NCBI RefSeq assembly: GCF_004519405.1
Contig: NZ_SGWI01000002.1
Coordinates: 62,001 to 126,000 of the forward strand
From: Pseudomonas sp. BCA17
Lineage (GTDB): Bacteria; Pseudomonadota; Gammaproteobacteria; Pseudomonadales; Pseudomonadaceae
Reading direction: 5' to 3'
Length of the DNA stretch: 64,000 nt
Below, one piece after another: positions 50,349 through 59,224 of this stretch; position 1 is the first letter of the stretch, and the number at the start of each line of letters is the position of its first letter. The notes beneath the pieces are model-generated. The model saw only the letters and a list, made by a program, of their open reading frames with translations, was not told the DNA's origin and ran no database searches. Made by a program: the position numbers and the translations under genes.

Positions 50349-50909
50349 TTAGGCAGGAGCCTGTGGCCACTCGACGGAATCTGGGTATTCGATTTGGTCG
50401 GTCACACGACTCAGCGCAACTCGGTACTTCTTCCAGGCTTTGAGCGAGGCAACCTCCGCATCCGTGGCTTCATCGACATCCACTGCGTCTTGCAGCGGGG
50501 CAATGGCGTAGTCAGCGATGGACCGCAGCCGTGCAATCTCGGAATTTGCAGACTCAATAGGGTCTGGAATAATCGGTTGGGCTGGCTGAATTTCTTGCGG
50601 AGGCAGATCTGGAACAAGGATGTGAAGGGTGATCATTGTCTTTAGGTCGTAGGGCTCTCCGTTCATTGTGACCGTCACGGTGAGAAGACCTTCAGAAAAG
50701 GTCGCATCTACCTTGGCCGTGTTCTCCGACGGATGCAGCGAGTATCCCCAGCCCTGGTCTATTGGTGGAAACGGGACCAAGCCCAAGGAGCCAGTCACGC
50801 AGTAAATGCCGACGTCTTTACGGTAGCTGTCCACCTCGCGGCTTCCCAGCGACGTCAGATCGAATATCTCGCCAGTGATGCCAACTATATTAATTGCTGC
50901 TCTTGCCAT
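50349..50909 (-). CDS. Tail fibre assembly-like protein (186 aa)
   Basis: The C-terminal 70 residues (IARLRSIADYAIAPLQDAVDVDEATDAEV, then LKAWKKYRVALSRV and the Pro/Trp ending YPDSVEWPQAPA) match the end of phage tail-fibre assembly chaperones. The first 110 residues are a separate beta-rich domain with VTVTVTMNGEPY that I do not recognise. It starts 2 bp after the fibre gene stop, as fibre chaperones usually do. The chaperone role is inferred from this ending and position. Confidence 0.7.
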   Translation of the reverse strand: MARAAINIVGITGEIFDLTSLGSREVDSYRKDVGIYCVTGSLGLVPFPPIDQGWGYSLHPSENTAKVDATFSEGLLTVTVTMNGEPYDLKTMITLHILVPDLPPQEIQPAQPIIPDPIESANSEIARLRSIADYAIAPLQDAVDVDEATDAEVASLKAWKKYRVALSRVTDQIEYPDSVEWPQAPA

Positions 50910-50911
50910 GG

Positions 50912-51673
50912 TCAGATCGCCTTCAAGGTGCCGTCTTGGGCACGAGTGGTATTGCCTGTGTGATAAAGCTCAATTTCTGGCGTGAAGGCGCCGTTGTAGA
51001 TCGAGCGCATTTTTATGGTGCCAGTGTTGCCAGAAACACCATATGGCCAAGCAATCATTAGGCGATTGCCTGTGGTGCCGTACTGAATAGTCTGCCGGTA
51101 GTAGAGGCCGCTGCCACCCTGTGGGTTGCCAGGGAAATCAGCAGACGCAAACACCTTATTGTCGACGCCTGGATTGATCTCGGCCGTCCACGACACAGTC
51201 GACTGGCTACCCACATAGCCAATCATTTCCGTAGTGGGCACGTTTCCTGGCGCGCGCCCTGTGTTCAACGTGGCAACATTCCCCAGCCCGAGGTTAGTTC
51301 TTGCTCCAGCCGCGCTTGTCGCACCTGTCCCGCCATTGATGATCGGGGCAATGGTTGCGCTAGACAGTGGGCCCAGGCCAGCCAGAGTTGAGCCCCACTG
51401 CTGAACCAGCAGATTGACCGCATCAGCCAGGGCCTTTGGGTAGCCATTCACCGGGACAATGCCGTAGGAAGCGCCAGCGGCGGTTGCTCCGCGATAAACC
51501 GGTGAAATCGAGATCGCCGTATCGCTTGTCGGGTTGATCACTTGGTAGATGCCGTTATCTGGGCCGACGAACATGTCACCGGATCGACAGTTTGAAAATT
51601 TTGTACCCACACCAGTTACAACAGCGTTGCCGTTCGTAACGGTTACGGTCCCCTCTGAAAACCAAGAAGCCAT
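50912..51673 (-). CDS. Phage tail fibre protein
   Basis: The 253-residue protein has an N-terminal beta domain (SEGTVTVTNGNAVVTGVGTKF, the DUF-like start of many lambdoid fibres), the repeat GGTGATSAAGARTNLGLGNVAT that occurs in phage fibres before trimeric shafts, and a C-terminal Gly/Tyr-rich tip (about 150-253). The start at 51673 gives GGAG a 7-bp spacing; the ATG at 51679 sits too close. It is followed by the fibre-assembly-like gene. Confidence 0.85.
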   Translation of the reverse strand: MASWFSEGTVTVTNGNAVVTGVGTKFSNCRSGDMFVGPDNGIYQVINPTSDTAISISPVYRGATAAGASYGIVPVNGYPKALADAVNLLVQQWGSTLAGLGPLSSATIAPIINGGTGATSAAGARTNLGLGNVATLNTGRAPGNVPTTEMIGYVGSQSTVSWTAEINPGVDNKVFASADFPGNPQGGSGLYYRQTIQYGTTGNRLMIAWPYGVSGNTGTIKMRSIYNGAFTPEIELYHTGNTTRAQDGTLKAI

Positions 51674-51687
51674 TTTCATTCTCCAGG

Positions 51688-51714
51688 CAAAAAAAGACCC
51701 GCGCGACGACGGGC
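51688..51714 (-). terminator. Terminator-like hairpin before the tail fibre gene
   Basis: GCCCG/CGGGT stem with a GC-rich loop, followed on the minus strand by seven Ts and then directly by the GGAG of the fibre gene. Confidence 0.75.
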
Positions 51715-51735
51715 TATTTGGTGGTTAAATTTTGT

Positions 51736-52434
51736 TTAAGACGTCATTCGTGCAACGACGATAGTTATGCCCATGTATGTGGCGTTATACCCAGAAATAC
51801 CTATAGCCGCGACCGTAATTACTCGCCCAGGGTAGTTCCAAATAAAACCAATTTGCCTATTTGTTTCGACACCTATTGTGTTAACTCCAACGCCCATGTT
51901 GTTTATCAACACATACTCTTCTTCCGCCATAGTAAAGGGCGCCTGAAAATACGTAATAGTTTGACCTTGCCCAGTCTGCCCACTGCCCGTGTACGTCCAG
52001 CTGTTGGTCGCCCTTACGAAAAGTGCTGCCGGGGTGCCGGTGTCGAAAATCAATTTCTGTCCTGCCCCCCAGATTCGAGCCCCAAATTCTGCAACTGAAG
52101 CACTGCCAAACACGCCAGCAAACCATCGACCCACTGGCTTGATTGTGTAGTTGTTAAATATCCGAATGCGGAATCCGGTCCAGTTACCCGGACTGCCGTA
52201 CACCTCTATATTCGCCATACCGATATTTCCAGCGGCACTGTCCGGGCGTATAAAAATTAGAGGTTGTTCCTGGGTTGTAAACGGAGTCGGGAAATAGGTC
52301 GTAGAAGAATTTCCACTTTCCTCAGTGCCGACATACCTGCCTTTGTGGATAACCATTAACCGGAAAAATTCCGAGTCAATAATTACACGATCATCAGGCG
52401 GGGCGGTGAAAGACAGACCATACGAGTCGGCCAT
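51736..52434 (-). CDS. Hypothetical phage tail-tip/fibre-region protein (232 aa)
   Basis: I do not recognise a named domain. The protein is beta-rich, with many Gly, Tyr, Phe and Thr (TTYFPTPFTTQEQPLIFIRP, then YTGSGQTGQGQTITYFQAPF) and no signal peptide. Two similar motifs, a PF-T/M-A/Q-E-x-P/Y-L/V-F/L-I pattern near residues 52-60 and 168-176, suggest an internal duplication. Its ATG overlaps the preceding stop (TAATG). It has lower GC than the core tail genes. A role in the distal tail is inferred from position between J and the fibre. Confidence 0.7.
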   Translation of the reverse strand: MADSYGLSFTAPPDDRVIIDSEFFRLMVIHKGRYVGTEESGNSSTTYFPTPFTTQEQPLIFIRPDSAAGNIGMANIEVYGSPGNWTGFRIRIFNNYTIKPVGRWFAGVFGSASVAEFGARIWGAGQKLIFDTGTPAALFVRATNSWTYTGSGQTGQGQTITYFQAPFTMAEEEYVLINNMGVGVNTIGVETNRQIGFIWNYPGRVITVAAIGISGYNATYMGITIVVARMTS

Positions 52435-52769
52435 TATTTGAACCTCACTACAAACAATCGCATAACCGTAGAAGATCTCCCTGAGTTCCCCCAGGGATCT
52501 CCTCTCAACGTTTTCCAGACCCTTACAACTCCATTGAGCACCTCGGGCTCAAGTTGTTTGTCATTCAGAGGTGACGCGGCTTGAGCGAGCACGCAGAACG
52601 CTGATGCGTTGTCGGGGGTGACGCCCGCAACGGCAATATCAAGGTATTTGACAGCCCCCCATGTCGCAGGTGAGAGAACCGCGGTATACACAGTTCTCAT
52701 GGTGAAGGAACTGGGTGTAATTTCAGGAACGTTTCCAGGCCCCCAAGTCCACATACCGTACTCTTCCAT
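52434..52769 (-). CDS. Hypothetical phage tail-associated protein (111 aa)
   Basis: The protein is unrecognised. It begins MEEYGMWTWGPGNVPEI and looks like a small beta-structured domain. Its start overlaps the J stop (TGATG) and its stop overlaps the next start, so J and the next two genes are translated in a coupled series. This suggests a tail-tip accessory protein. Confidence 0.65.
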   Translation of the reverse strand: MEEYGMWTWGPGNVPEITPSSFTMRTVYTAVLSPATWGAVKYLDIAVAGVTPDNASAFCVLAQAASPLNDKQLEPEVLNGVVRVWKTLRGDPWGNSGRSSTVMRLFVVRFK

Positions 52770-55700
52770 CAGGACTGTCTCCCCACCATTACGCGCTTAT
52801 CTTCATTTCCATCAAACACAGTCAGGCCATCGTTATTGAGCAGCGACGACCCACCGGTTCCAGAGCTGCGCAGGGTTAGCGTTCCCGCTGGGATGTTGAT
52901 TTCCAGCAGCGGACGGCCTTTTGAATCCACCGCAGGCGACCGCAAGACCATCCCCAGGACGATTTCCTGAATGATCGCTTTGCTGATGATCGCTGTGTTG
53001 AAAACGGCCTGGCCGTTCTCGATGACGAACATCGGATCAACCTTGCCGTTCACCTCATTCACTACGCCGAACCGCTGGGCAAAGATCAGAAATTCCGACT
53101 GATCACCGTTTGCCCCGAAGGCCAATCCAGATACAACCCTTCGGCCATCGACAATTGTCTGAGCCTTCATAGTTGTCTGAGCCAGCACCTTGCCGTTGAG
53201 TTGCACAACCGTCTCGCTCACCGTTTGCACTGACGCACTTGTCTGGCCGATGCTCGACTGCAGCGTTTCCGAAACCTTGGCCTGAGCCTCAATTTCAGAT
53301 GCTCGCACACGTTTTTCGGTGCTGATAGCTGCCGTGGAGTCCCAAGCTTTGAGAGCGCCAGCCAGGTCGCCGGAGCCATCATCTCCGCGAACGGATGCCC
53401 GCAGCGCCTCATTGCTCGAAGCTTGTGATGTGATCTTCCCGTCCAAGTTGGTGACCTTGGTGTCCAGGCTTGTGATCGCTTGAGCATTGCCGATCGCCTT
53501 TTGGTCGACGGCAGACAGATCGCTTTTCAGCTGGTTGATTTGAGCTGCTGAAGTCTCGCGATTGCTGGCCACCACCTGCTCCAGAACGGTCAGCGACGAC
53601 TTGTTGTCACCTACCTGGGCACCCAGGGTGAGAAGTTGCTGAGCCAGCGCATCGGTCTCGGTCGCCCGGGTTTTACGTTCGACGGCAAGATCTGCGGTGG
53701 ACGTCCACCCTTTGATTGCGTCTGCCAGATCGCCAGCGCCGTCATCGCCACGGGCAGCAGACCGTAACGCCTCAACCGATGTGGCGGTGGCCAACACCTT
53801 GCCGTCGATTTCCTCGATCTTGGCTTCGATGATATGGACCTGGGACACCAGTGCATCAGTGGTCTCAAGAATGGTGCCGATATCGATCCAGTAATCAGCG
53901 TTGGGAGGCGCGGCGCCCACCGGCACCGGCCCTTTGGCTTGGTAGAGGCGCTGATCAAGCCGAACAATGTCACCCTTCAAATATGGCTTCGCCGGGTCGT
54001 AGGCAAGCGCGTCGCTCACCTGCTTGATCAAATCCTCCAGCTCTTTCTTGGCCTCCTCAAGCCGCTCATTTACAGAGCCTGGCCCATCACCTGAAATCAT
54101 CTCGATCTCTTCACGCAAGCTCTGATATAGGGCGCCCTTGCCAATCTTCTCCGCGTAGTACGCCTCATAATCACTCTGCTTGGTGCTGGCCTGGCCATTG
54201 ACGGCGCCGGGCACCGGAAAAAACGGGCCAACGTTGCCAGTGCGGTCCACCAAGCGCGCCCAAAAGAACAAGCTCGCGCCGGCCAATAGGCTGTGCATTT
54301 CGTGAGATGCTTGGGGGTAGCTGAAGTCGCTCAGCTTGGTCGCCGTCGTCAAGTCGGCCGACTCGCTGTACCAGAGCTCCGTCCGTTGGGTGTCCTCAGC
54401 ACCTGGTGGGAATCCCCACTCGATGCCGATGCCATGGACCAGGCTGGTGGTTGTCAGAAACGACACCGCCGGCGGCTTACCTGCCTTGCCTTCGAGGTTG
54501 GTCAACACCGAGGTTGTAGGGATCGACGACACGTTGAGTGCGCTCACCGCGCGTACCCTGGCCATGTACTGGCCGGAGTAGATCCCCCGCACGTCAACCA
54601 TAAGTTCGCCGGTGCGCGGCACCGTGATCCATTCTCGCGCGCCCCACTTCCACTCAACGTCATAAGCCACGGCGCCGGGCGCTGCATCCCACGCGATGGA
54701 CATGACCGTCACGGCTATGCCCTGCTCGATGACCACGTTCTGGCTGAGCATGACGCGAGCCGGCGCGTCCTGGCTGCCAACCGGAATGCCGGTGATTGGC
54801 CGGGTGTCTACCACTGCGCCATTGTCGATCGCATCGAACTTGCTGGGGTCGTGCTGGATCACCTCGAGCTGGAACTGGTGCCACTCTGGACGCGTGACAT
54901 TGCGGACGTAAAACTGCATCAGTTTCAGGTCTTCATAGTCGAGAATCCAGCCGCATTCGGCCTGTGGCTGCTCGCTGAAGTCGGCCATTAGAGTTACCTT
55001 GCGACCGGCGACCGACTTCACCACGCGCCCCTCTGACTTGCCGCTGGGCAGGTTAACCATCAGGCGCGCGCCCACCGGTACAGCGGTGTCACGGTCAAGC
55101 GTCACTACGCGGCCAGCGGCTGCAGCGATTCGCCCACCGTTGTTCCGACCAACCAGCATAGGGTCGGCGACGGCAATGACCTGACCAGGCTTCGGAATAT
55201 GGCCGTCCAGGCCGACACGAAACACGCCGCCCTGGGTCTGTAGCTTCTCGGTGAGAGCCGCCCACTGCCCGGCACGCTGCGCTTGCCCAAGGGATGTGCA
55301 CCCGATCGCGCCAATAGCGGTATCGCGCACGATGCCGCCCAGCTCGACCATGGCTTCATCATCAAACACGGGCTCCTTGTCCGTCTCAAAGCCTTGGTCT
55401 GGGTTGTCCCAAGAGACCATGAACTGTGTATGCCGGTCACGCGCGCGGGTGCCTTCGTACTTGATGGCCCCGGAGTTGAGGATCTGGGTTTGGTTGTAGG
55501 TGTAGACCGGGTCACCCGGCATATCGGCATTGACCACAATCTGGCTGCCGTCCCAGTAGGCCAAGCCATGGAAGATCGAGGCCAGGTCCTGCAGCACGGC
55601 ATAGGCTTCGGCCTGCTTCTGGAAGTACAGATTGCAGGTGAAGCGCGGTTCCTGGCCGCCCTTCCCGTCCGGCACCATCTGGTCGCAGTACTGCGCGATG

Positions 55701-56698
55701 CGATAGAGCGCCCAGCGATCAACCATTGTGGCGTCGATCCGGTCGCCCAATCCGTAGTAAGGGTGCAGCACCAGGTCGTAGAAGATCCACGCCGGATTAT
55801 TGGTGTAGGCCTCTTTGAAGGTGCCGTCCCAGATGCCGTTGCTTGTGCCGGTGCCTGACGTTGCGTAGGTGCGGGTTTCGGGGTTGTAGTTGGTCGGCAC
55901 ACGAATGATGCGCCCGCGCATCAGCACGGCAATCTTGGCGATATCACCGCCGAACGTCTGCGCGTCGTATTCGAGGCAGCCGACAGCCGTGAGTGGATAC
56001 TCCTGGTCGCTGTCGACCACCTCAGCAATCGCCTTGACGATCATCTGATCTACGACCAGGTCGGAGTTAGCATTCGGGGTCAGGCGACGAACACGAATGG
56101 TCCAGCGACTACCAGCAGGCAGATCAAGCCGGTGCGCACGTTCGTACTCCGTGATGTTCTTGCGATCCACAGCCGACGCCAGCACTTGCACGTAGGGACC
56201 GTTGTCGGTGGAGATGTCCACCGCGTAATCGATGCGTACGCCATTGATGTTGCCGGAGGCGTCCTGACTGCGAAGCGTTGGCCAGCTCAGGCGGATGCGC
56301 ACGGCGTCGATCATCGAGTTGGTGATGCTGTGCAACCAAGGTGTGCCGAAGACCAGCTCTTTCTTTACGTCGATCTCGTTACTGGATTCTTGTATGCCCT
56401 CGAGGCGCTGCTGATTCAGCTCGCCGTTGCGGAACTGCCACTTGGCGCTGGGATAATTGATCGTGCCGTCCGGCGCCTGGATTGCAGTTCCGTTCAACTT
56501 GACCGAGCGCAAGCCATCAACCGGGCCAACAATCGGGCCCCAGCTCCACAGGTAGGTAATGCGCGCAGTAGAGATCGACGGCACGCTGTTCGAGGCGATG
56601 CTGGGCTGTTTCTGCTTCGCCTGGCCACCCTTGCTACCGATCACTGCCCGACGCTTGCGAGGTGCTGCGCGGCGCGCCTTCTTTTCTACTGCGCTCAT
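52769..56698 (-). CDS. Tail tip attachment/host specificity protein J
   Basis: The 1309-residue protein corresponds to lambda gpJ. A Lys/Arg-rich N-terminal tail (about 1-30) is followed by the conserved J body (SWGPIVGPVDGLRSVKLNG; FDAIDNGAVVDTRPITG), fibronectin-like domains (about 650-830), a coiled-coil region with two copies of a module (about 960-1110) and a C-terminal tip (GRRVVSGLAFGANGDQSEF). J sits at the tail end and contacts the receptor. GGAGG precedes the ATG at 56698 by 5 bp. Confidence 0.93.
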   Translation of the reverse strand: MSAVEKKARRAAPRKRRAVIGSKGGQAKQKQPSIASNSVPSISTARITYLWSWGPIVGPVDGLRSVKLNGTAIQAPDGTINYPSAKWQFRNGELNQQRLEGIQESSNEIDVKKELVFGTPWLHSITNSMIDAVRIRLSWPTLRSQDASGNINGVRIDYAVDISTDNGPYVQVLASAVDRKNITEYERAHRLDLPAGSRWTIRVRRLTPNANSDLVVDQMIVKAIAEVVDSDQEYPLTAVGCLEYDAQTFGGDIAKIAVLMRGRIIRVPTNYNPETRTYATSGTGTSNGIWDGTFKEAYTNNPAWIFYDLVLHPYYGLGDRIDATMVDRWALYRIAQYCDQMVPDGKGGQEPRFTCNLYFQKQAEAYAVLQDLASIFHGLAYWDGSQIVVNADMPGDPVYTYNQTQILNSGAIKYEGTRARDRHTQFMVSWDNPDQGFETDKEPVFDDEAMVELGGIVRDTAIGAIGCTSLGQAQRAGQWAALTEKLQTQGGVFRVGLDGHIPKPGQVIAVADPMLVGRNNGGRIAAAAGRVVTLDRDTAVPVGARLMVNLPSGKSEGRVVKSVAGRKVTLMADFSEQPQAECGWILDYEDLKLMQFYVRNVTRPEWHQFQLEVIQHDPSKFDAIDNGAVVDTRPITGIPVGSQDAPARVMLSQNVVIEQGIAVTVMSIAWDAAPGAVAYDVEWKWGAREWITVPRTGELMVDVRGIYSGQYMARVRAVSALNVSSIPTTSVLTNLEGKAGKPPAVSFLTTTSLVHGIGIEWGFPPGAEDTQRTELWYSESADLTTATKLSDFSYPQASHEMHSLLAGASLFFWARLVDRTGNVGPFFPVPGAVNGQASTKQSDYEAYYAEKIGKGALYQSLREEIEMISGDGPGSVNERLEEAKKELEDLIKQVSDALAYDPAKPYLKGDIVRLDQRLYQAKGPVPVGAAPPNADYWIDIGTILETTDALVSQVHIIEAKIEEIDGKVLATATSVEALRSAARGDDGAGDLADAIKGWTSTADLAVERKTRATETDALAQQLLTLGAQVGDNKSSLTVLEQVVASNRETSAAQINQLKSDLSAVDQKAIGNAQAITSLDTKVTNLDGKITSQASSNEALRASVRGDDGSGDLAGALKAWDSTAAISTEKRVRASEIEAQAKVSETLQSSIGQTSASVQTVSETVVQLNGKVLAQTTMKAQTIVDGRRVVSGLAFGANGDQSEFLIFAQRFGVVNEVNGKVDPMFVIENGQAVFNTAIISKAIIQEIVLGMVLRSPAVDSKGRPLLEINIPAGTLTLRSSGTGGSSLLNNDGLTVFDGNEDKRVMVGRQS

Positions 56699-56714
56699 GC
56701 GCCCTCCAGAATGC

Positions 56715-56735
56715 AAAAACCCGCCGAAGCGGGTT
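56715..56735 (-). terminator. Terminator-like hairpin before the J gene
   Basis: AACCCGC/GCGGGTT stem around TTCG on the minus strand, running into TTTTT, 17 bp after the I gene stop and just before the GGAGG of J. Confidence 0.8.
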
Positions 56736-56751
56736 GGTTGTGTTTGCTGAA

Positions 56752-57339
56752 TCAGCTGTTGTCTTGGGTGTAGATCCCGCCAGACTCAACCGCGCCGCCG
56801 ATCTCGCGCTCGCCGTACAGCAGTGGGTAGGGGTTGCCTTGGGCGATCGTGGTGATCGCTCCGCCGAATCCGTAGCTGGGGTTGTTGCCGTCGTCGTTCT
56901 TGCCCTCGGCGCTGGCCTTGGTGGTCGGCGATAGCATTTGCACCACGCCGCCCAGGCCAACAGCAGCGCCGGCGGCGAGAAGGCCCATGCCCAGCGTGGA
57001 GGTGGTGCCGCCAGTGAACAGGCCCGCCACGATCAGCACCACCCCCAGCAGGGTTTGGAACATGCCTGCCTGCTTGGAACCCTGCACGATCGGCTGGATA
57101 CGGATGTCACCCTCGGCACGCCCCACCAGCTCCAGCTCCTGCTCGCTGACATTTCGCTCGTCGACGAACACTGCGAAGACCATGCCGCGCTCATGAGCTG
57201 TCCGCATGAACTTCTCAAAGCCCGGCTTCATCGCGCACAGCGCCGCCGTGGCGTCGTGAACGCCGTACAGATCGAGGTGGTATTCCTTACCGAACTTTTT
57301 GCCCAGCACCCCGCCGAGTTTGATGGTGCGCATCGTCAT
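56752..57339 (-). CDS. Tail assembly protein I
   Basis: The 195-residue protein matches lambda gpI/TipI-type proteins: an N-terminal ubiquitin-like part (MRTIKLGGVLGKKFGKEYHLD), a central Gly/Ala-rich hydrophobic stretch (about 95-130), and the C-terminal SYGFGGAITTIAQGNPYPLLYGE. It is needed for tail-tip assembly and is thought to be absent from the mature tail. The ATG overlaps the K stop. Confidence 0.88.
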   Translation of the reverse strand: MTMRTIKLGGVLGKKFGKEYHLDLYGVHDATAALCAMKPGFEKFMRTAHERGMVFAVFVDERNVSEQELELVGRAEGDIRIQPIVQGSKQAGMFQTLLGVVLIVAGLFTGGTTSTLGMGLLAAGAAVGLGGVVQMLSPTTKASAEGKNDDGNNPSYGFGGAITTIAQGNPYPLLYGEREIGGAVESGGIYTQDNS

Positions 57340-58118
57340 GGGCGGTAGTCCTTGTGCCGGAGAATGAGTTTGACGCGGTTGGCCATCGACCAGCCGTAGA
57401 TCTCGCGGGCAGCCAGGCGCCCGGGCATGTGGTGGTAAATAAACGGGCCAGACCCGCCAAGCTTCGGCGCCGGCTCACTGGTGAGCGCCGGCTCGTCGCC
57501 CAAGTAAATCACCGCATGATTGGGGAAGTAGCACTCCCGGCCCGGCGTTGGGATTTGCAGGACAAGCATATCGCCGCGCTGCGCCTCGTTGACCTGGTAG
57601 AAACCGGTGGCCGCGAAGTTGTCCTCGTAGAGGCTTGGCCCGTCTTTCTGCTCCCACCACATGTCGGCGCGCTCGAAGTTCGGCAGTTCCAGACCAGCCT
57701 CGCGCGCGTACCAGTCGCGGCACGCTGCCCAGCAGTCAAGCAGCCCATGGGAGAAGTCCCGGCCCAGCAGCGGCGCCTGGAAGCCCGAAGGCTTGAACCA
57801 CTCAAAGTCACCGCCGGGCCAGCCGACAATGCCCCAGGGCAATTCGTGCAACTCGCAGCTGACGCGGTCGGCCATGCTCGGCGTCGGCGCCTTGTCGGGG
57901 TGGCTGTGGATGATCGCCAGCACCTCACCACGATCTTCCGCCCGGGCCATGTCCTTGTGATCGATCTGGAAGTGTTCGCGCGGCGTGGTGGCCAGGTTCC
58001 CACAGGGCACGTACTCACGCCCAGTGGCAGACTTGATCAGGACACCACAGGCTTCGGCAGGGTAGGCCTGCTCGGCGTGCGCGCGGATCTCGTCCTGTAA
58101 TTTTTGATTGATGCGCAT
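57336..58118 (-). CDS. Tail assembly protein K: JAMM peptidase plus NlpC/P60 domain
   Basis: The 260-residue protein fuses an N-terminal Mov34/JAMM metalloprotease-like domain, with the ligand motif HSHPDKAPTPSMAD (about 76-89), to a C-terminal NlpC/P60 cysteine peptidase. The latter has its nucleophile in LLDCWAACRDWY (about 133-144) and its His in NHAVIYLGD. Lambda gpK has the same two domains. The tail peptidase may trim or help insert the tail tip. The start MRINQKLQDE at 58118 lies 2 bp after the L stop; the open frame upstream is only a shadow of L. Confidence 0.92.
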   Translation of the reverse strand: MRINQKLQDEIRAHAEQAYPAEACGVLIKSATGREYVPCGNLATTPREHFQIDHKDMARAEDRGEVLAIIHSHPDKAPTPSMADRVSCELHELPWGIVGWPGGDFEWFKPSGFQAPLLGRDFSHGLLDCWAACRDWYAREAGLELPNFERADMWWEQKDGPSLYEDNFAATGFYQVNEAQRGDMLVLQIPTPGRECYFPNHAVIYLGDEPALTSEPAPKLGGSGPFIYHHMPGRLAAREIYGWSMANRVKLILRHKDYRP

Positions 58119-58120
58119 CG

Positions 58121-58825
58121 CTACCTCGAACTTGCGATAAGGCTCGCGCCCATGGACCCACCAAACCGGCGAGTATTGCCCCGAAGCTTGCAGCTGCTCC
58201 ACCAACCGCCGCAGCGGTCCAGTGCCGGGTTGTCGGTGGGCTGGTTCTTCTTGTCGAACATCGCTGTGCCGGTGTAGGCGCAGGCCTCCTGCCGGTACCC
58301 GCCACGGCAGGCCCACCGGCAAAGCTTGGTGATCTGCTGCGCCGGCAGCATCTGGCCTTCCATGTCCGTGGGGCTCGACAGCGAGAACGTGACCGAGATG
58401 CTGGGTAGCGCCTCGGTCTTCTGTTCGATAAACCAGAGGTTCGTTTTCGATTGGTTGCTGGCTTCCGGGTTGCCGTCGGGGAAGTTGGCGGCATCCAGGA
58501 AGTGGCGGAACGTCTCGATCACCTTCACCCGAGCGCCGGCCAAGTCGCGGAACTGGAAACACAGGGCGGTGATCGCCCCGCGCACGCCGCCGAGTTCGTC
58601 GTCCACCTGCAGCGTTGGTGTGGCCGGTCGGCCATCCCCGCGAATGTCGAAGCCTTTGGCCTCGATCTGGAGCGGCGAATACAACTGGCCCTGCCAGATG
58701 ATGTCGCCCTCGTGGGCATGGCCGTGGAAGCGCCAAACCGTTGCCCCCAGGTGCGTAGCGTCCAGCTGGTACAGCCGGATCTGGTTACCCGGCTCGAGCT
58801 TTTGAATATCGGTGTTGTAATTCAT
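58121..58825 (-). CDS. Minor tail protein L (Fe-S tail tip protein)
   Basis: The 234-residue homologue of lambda gpL begins with the conserved MNYNTDIQKLEPGNQIRLYQ. Its C-terminal half carries four cysteines (LCRWACRGG, EACAYTG and CGGWWSSC) in the arrangement that binds an iron-sulfur cluster in gpL. It is part of the conical tail tip. Confidence 0.92.
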   Translation of the reverse strand: MNYNTDIQKLEPGNQIRLYQLDATHLGATVWRFHGHAHEGDIIWQGQLYSPLQIEAKGFDIRGDGRPATPTLQVDDELGGVRGAITALCFQFRDLAGARVKVIETFRHFLDAANFPDGNPEASNQSKTNLWFIEQKTEALPSISVTFSLSSPTDMEGQMLPAQQITKLCRWACRGGYRQEACAYTGTAMFDKKNQPTDNPALDRCGGWWSSCKLRGNTRRFGGSMGASLIASSR

Positions 58826-58842
58826 AGGGCCCCAGAAACAAG

Positions 58843-58864
58843 AAACCCCGCACTTGGCGGGGTC
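58843..58864 (-). terminator. Terminator-like hairpin before the L gene
   Basis: GACCCCGC/GCGGGGTT stem on the minus strand, followed by the interrupted T-run TTTCTTGTTTCT, then the L start region. Confidence 0.65.
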
Positions 58865-58879
58865 TGGTGAGGTTTGCGG

Positions 58880-59224
58880 TTAAGGCGTGTAGGTCTGCTT
58901 GAAGGTAAACGAGAGCGTCCACAGGCCAGCGCCGAGCGGTTTGGACTTGTAGCCCTTGCAGCGGTATCGCCCCTGGGTTCCGCCCGGCGGCGTCCAGATA
59001 AACGCCTTGTAGCCTTCGTGCCGGTCGATGAAATCTCGCACCTTCAGCAACTCCTCACCGGGAGCCATGACGCCAGAGTGCGTCAGGTTCCAGTTCTCGC
59101 TTTTGGTGTTGATGCCGATGCCGCCAGCCTGGGTATAGCCGTCGCCGAAATCGTTCTCCCATGTGCGCTGGTCAGTCTCTCCGTCGCCGCCCAGTTGAAC
59201 GCAGTAGCTGAATGTTTCCGCCAT
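58880..59224 (-). CDS. Minor tail protein M
   Basis: The 114-residue distal-tail protein has the family features WENDFGDGYTQAGGIGIN near the start and FIWTPPGGTQGRYRCKGY near residue 75. Lambda gpM is of similar size (109 aa) and forms the ring between tube and tip. Its ATG overlaps the tape-measure stop (TGATG). Confidence 0.92.
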   Translation of the reverse strand: MAETFSYCVQLGGDGETDQRTWENDFGDGYTQAGGIGINTKSENWNLTHSGVMAPGEELLKVRDFIDRHEGYKAFIWTPPGGTQGRYRCKGYKSKPLGAGLWTLSFTFKQTYTP

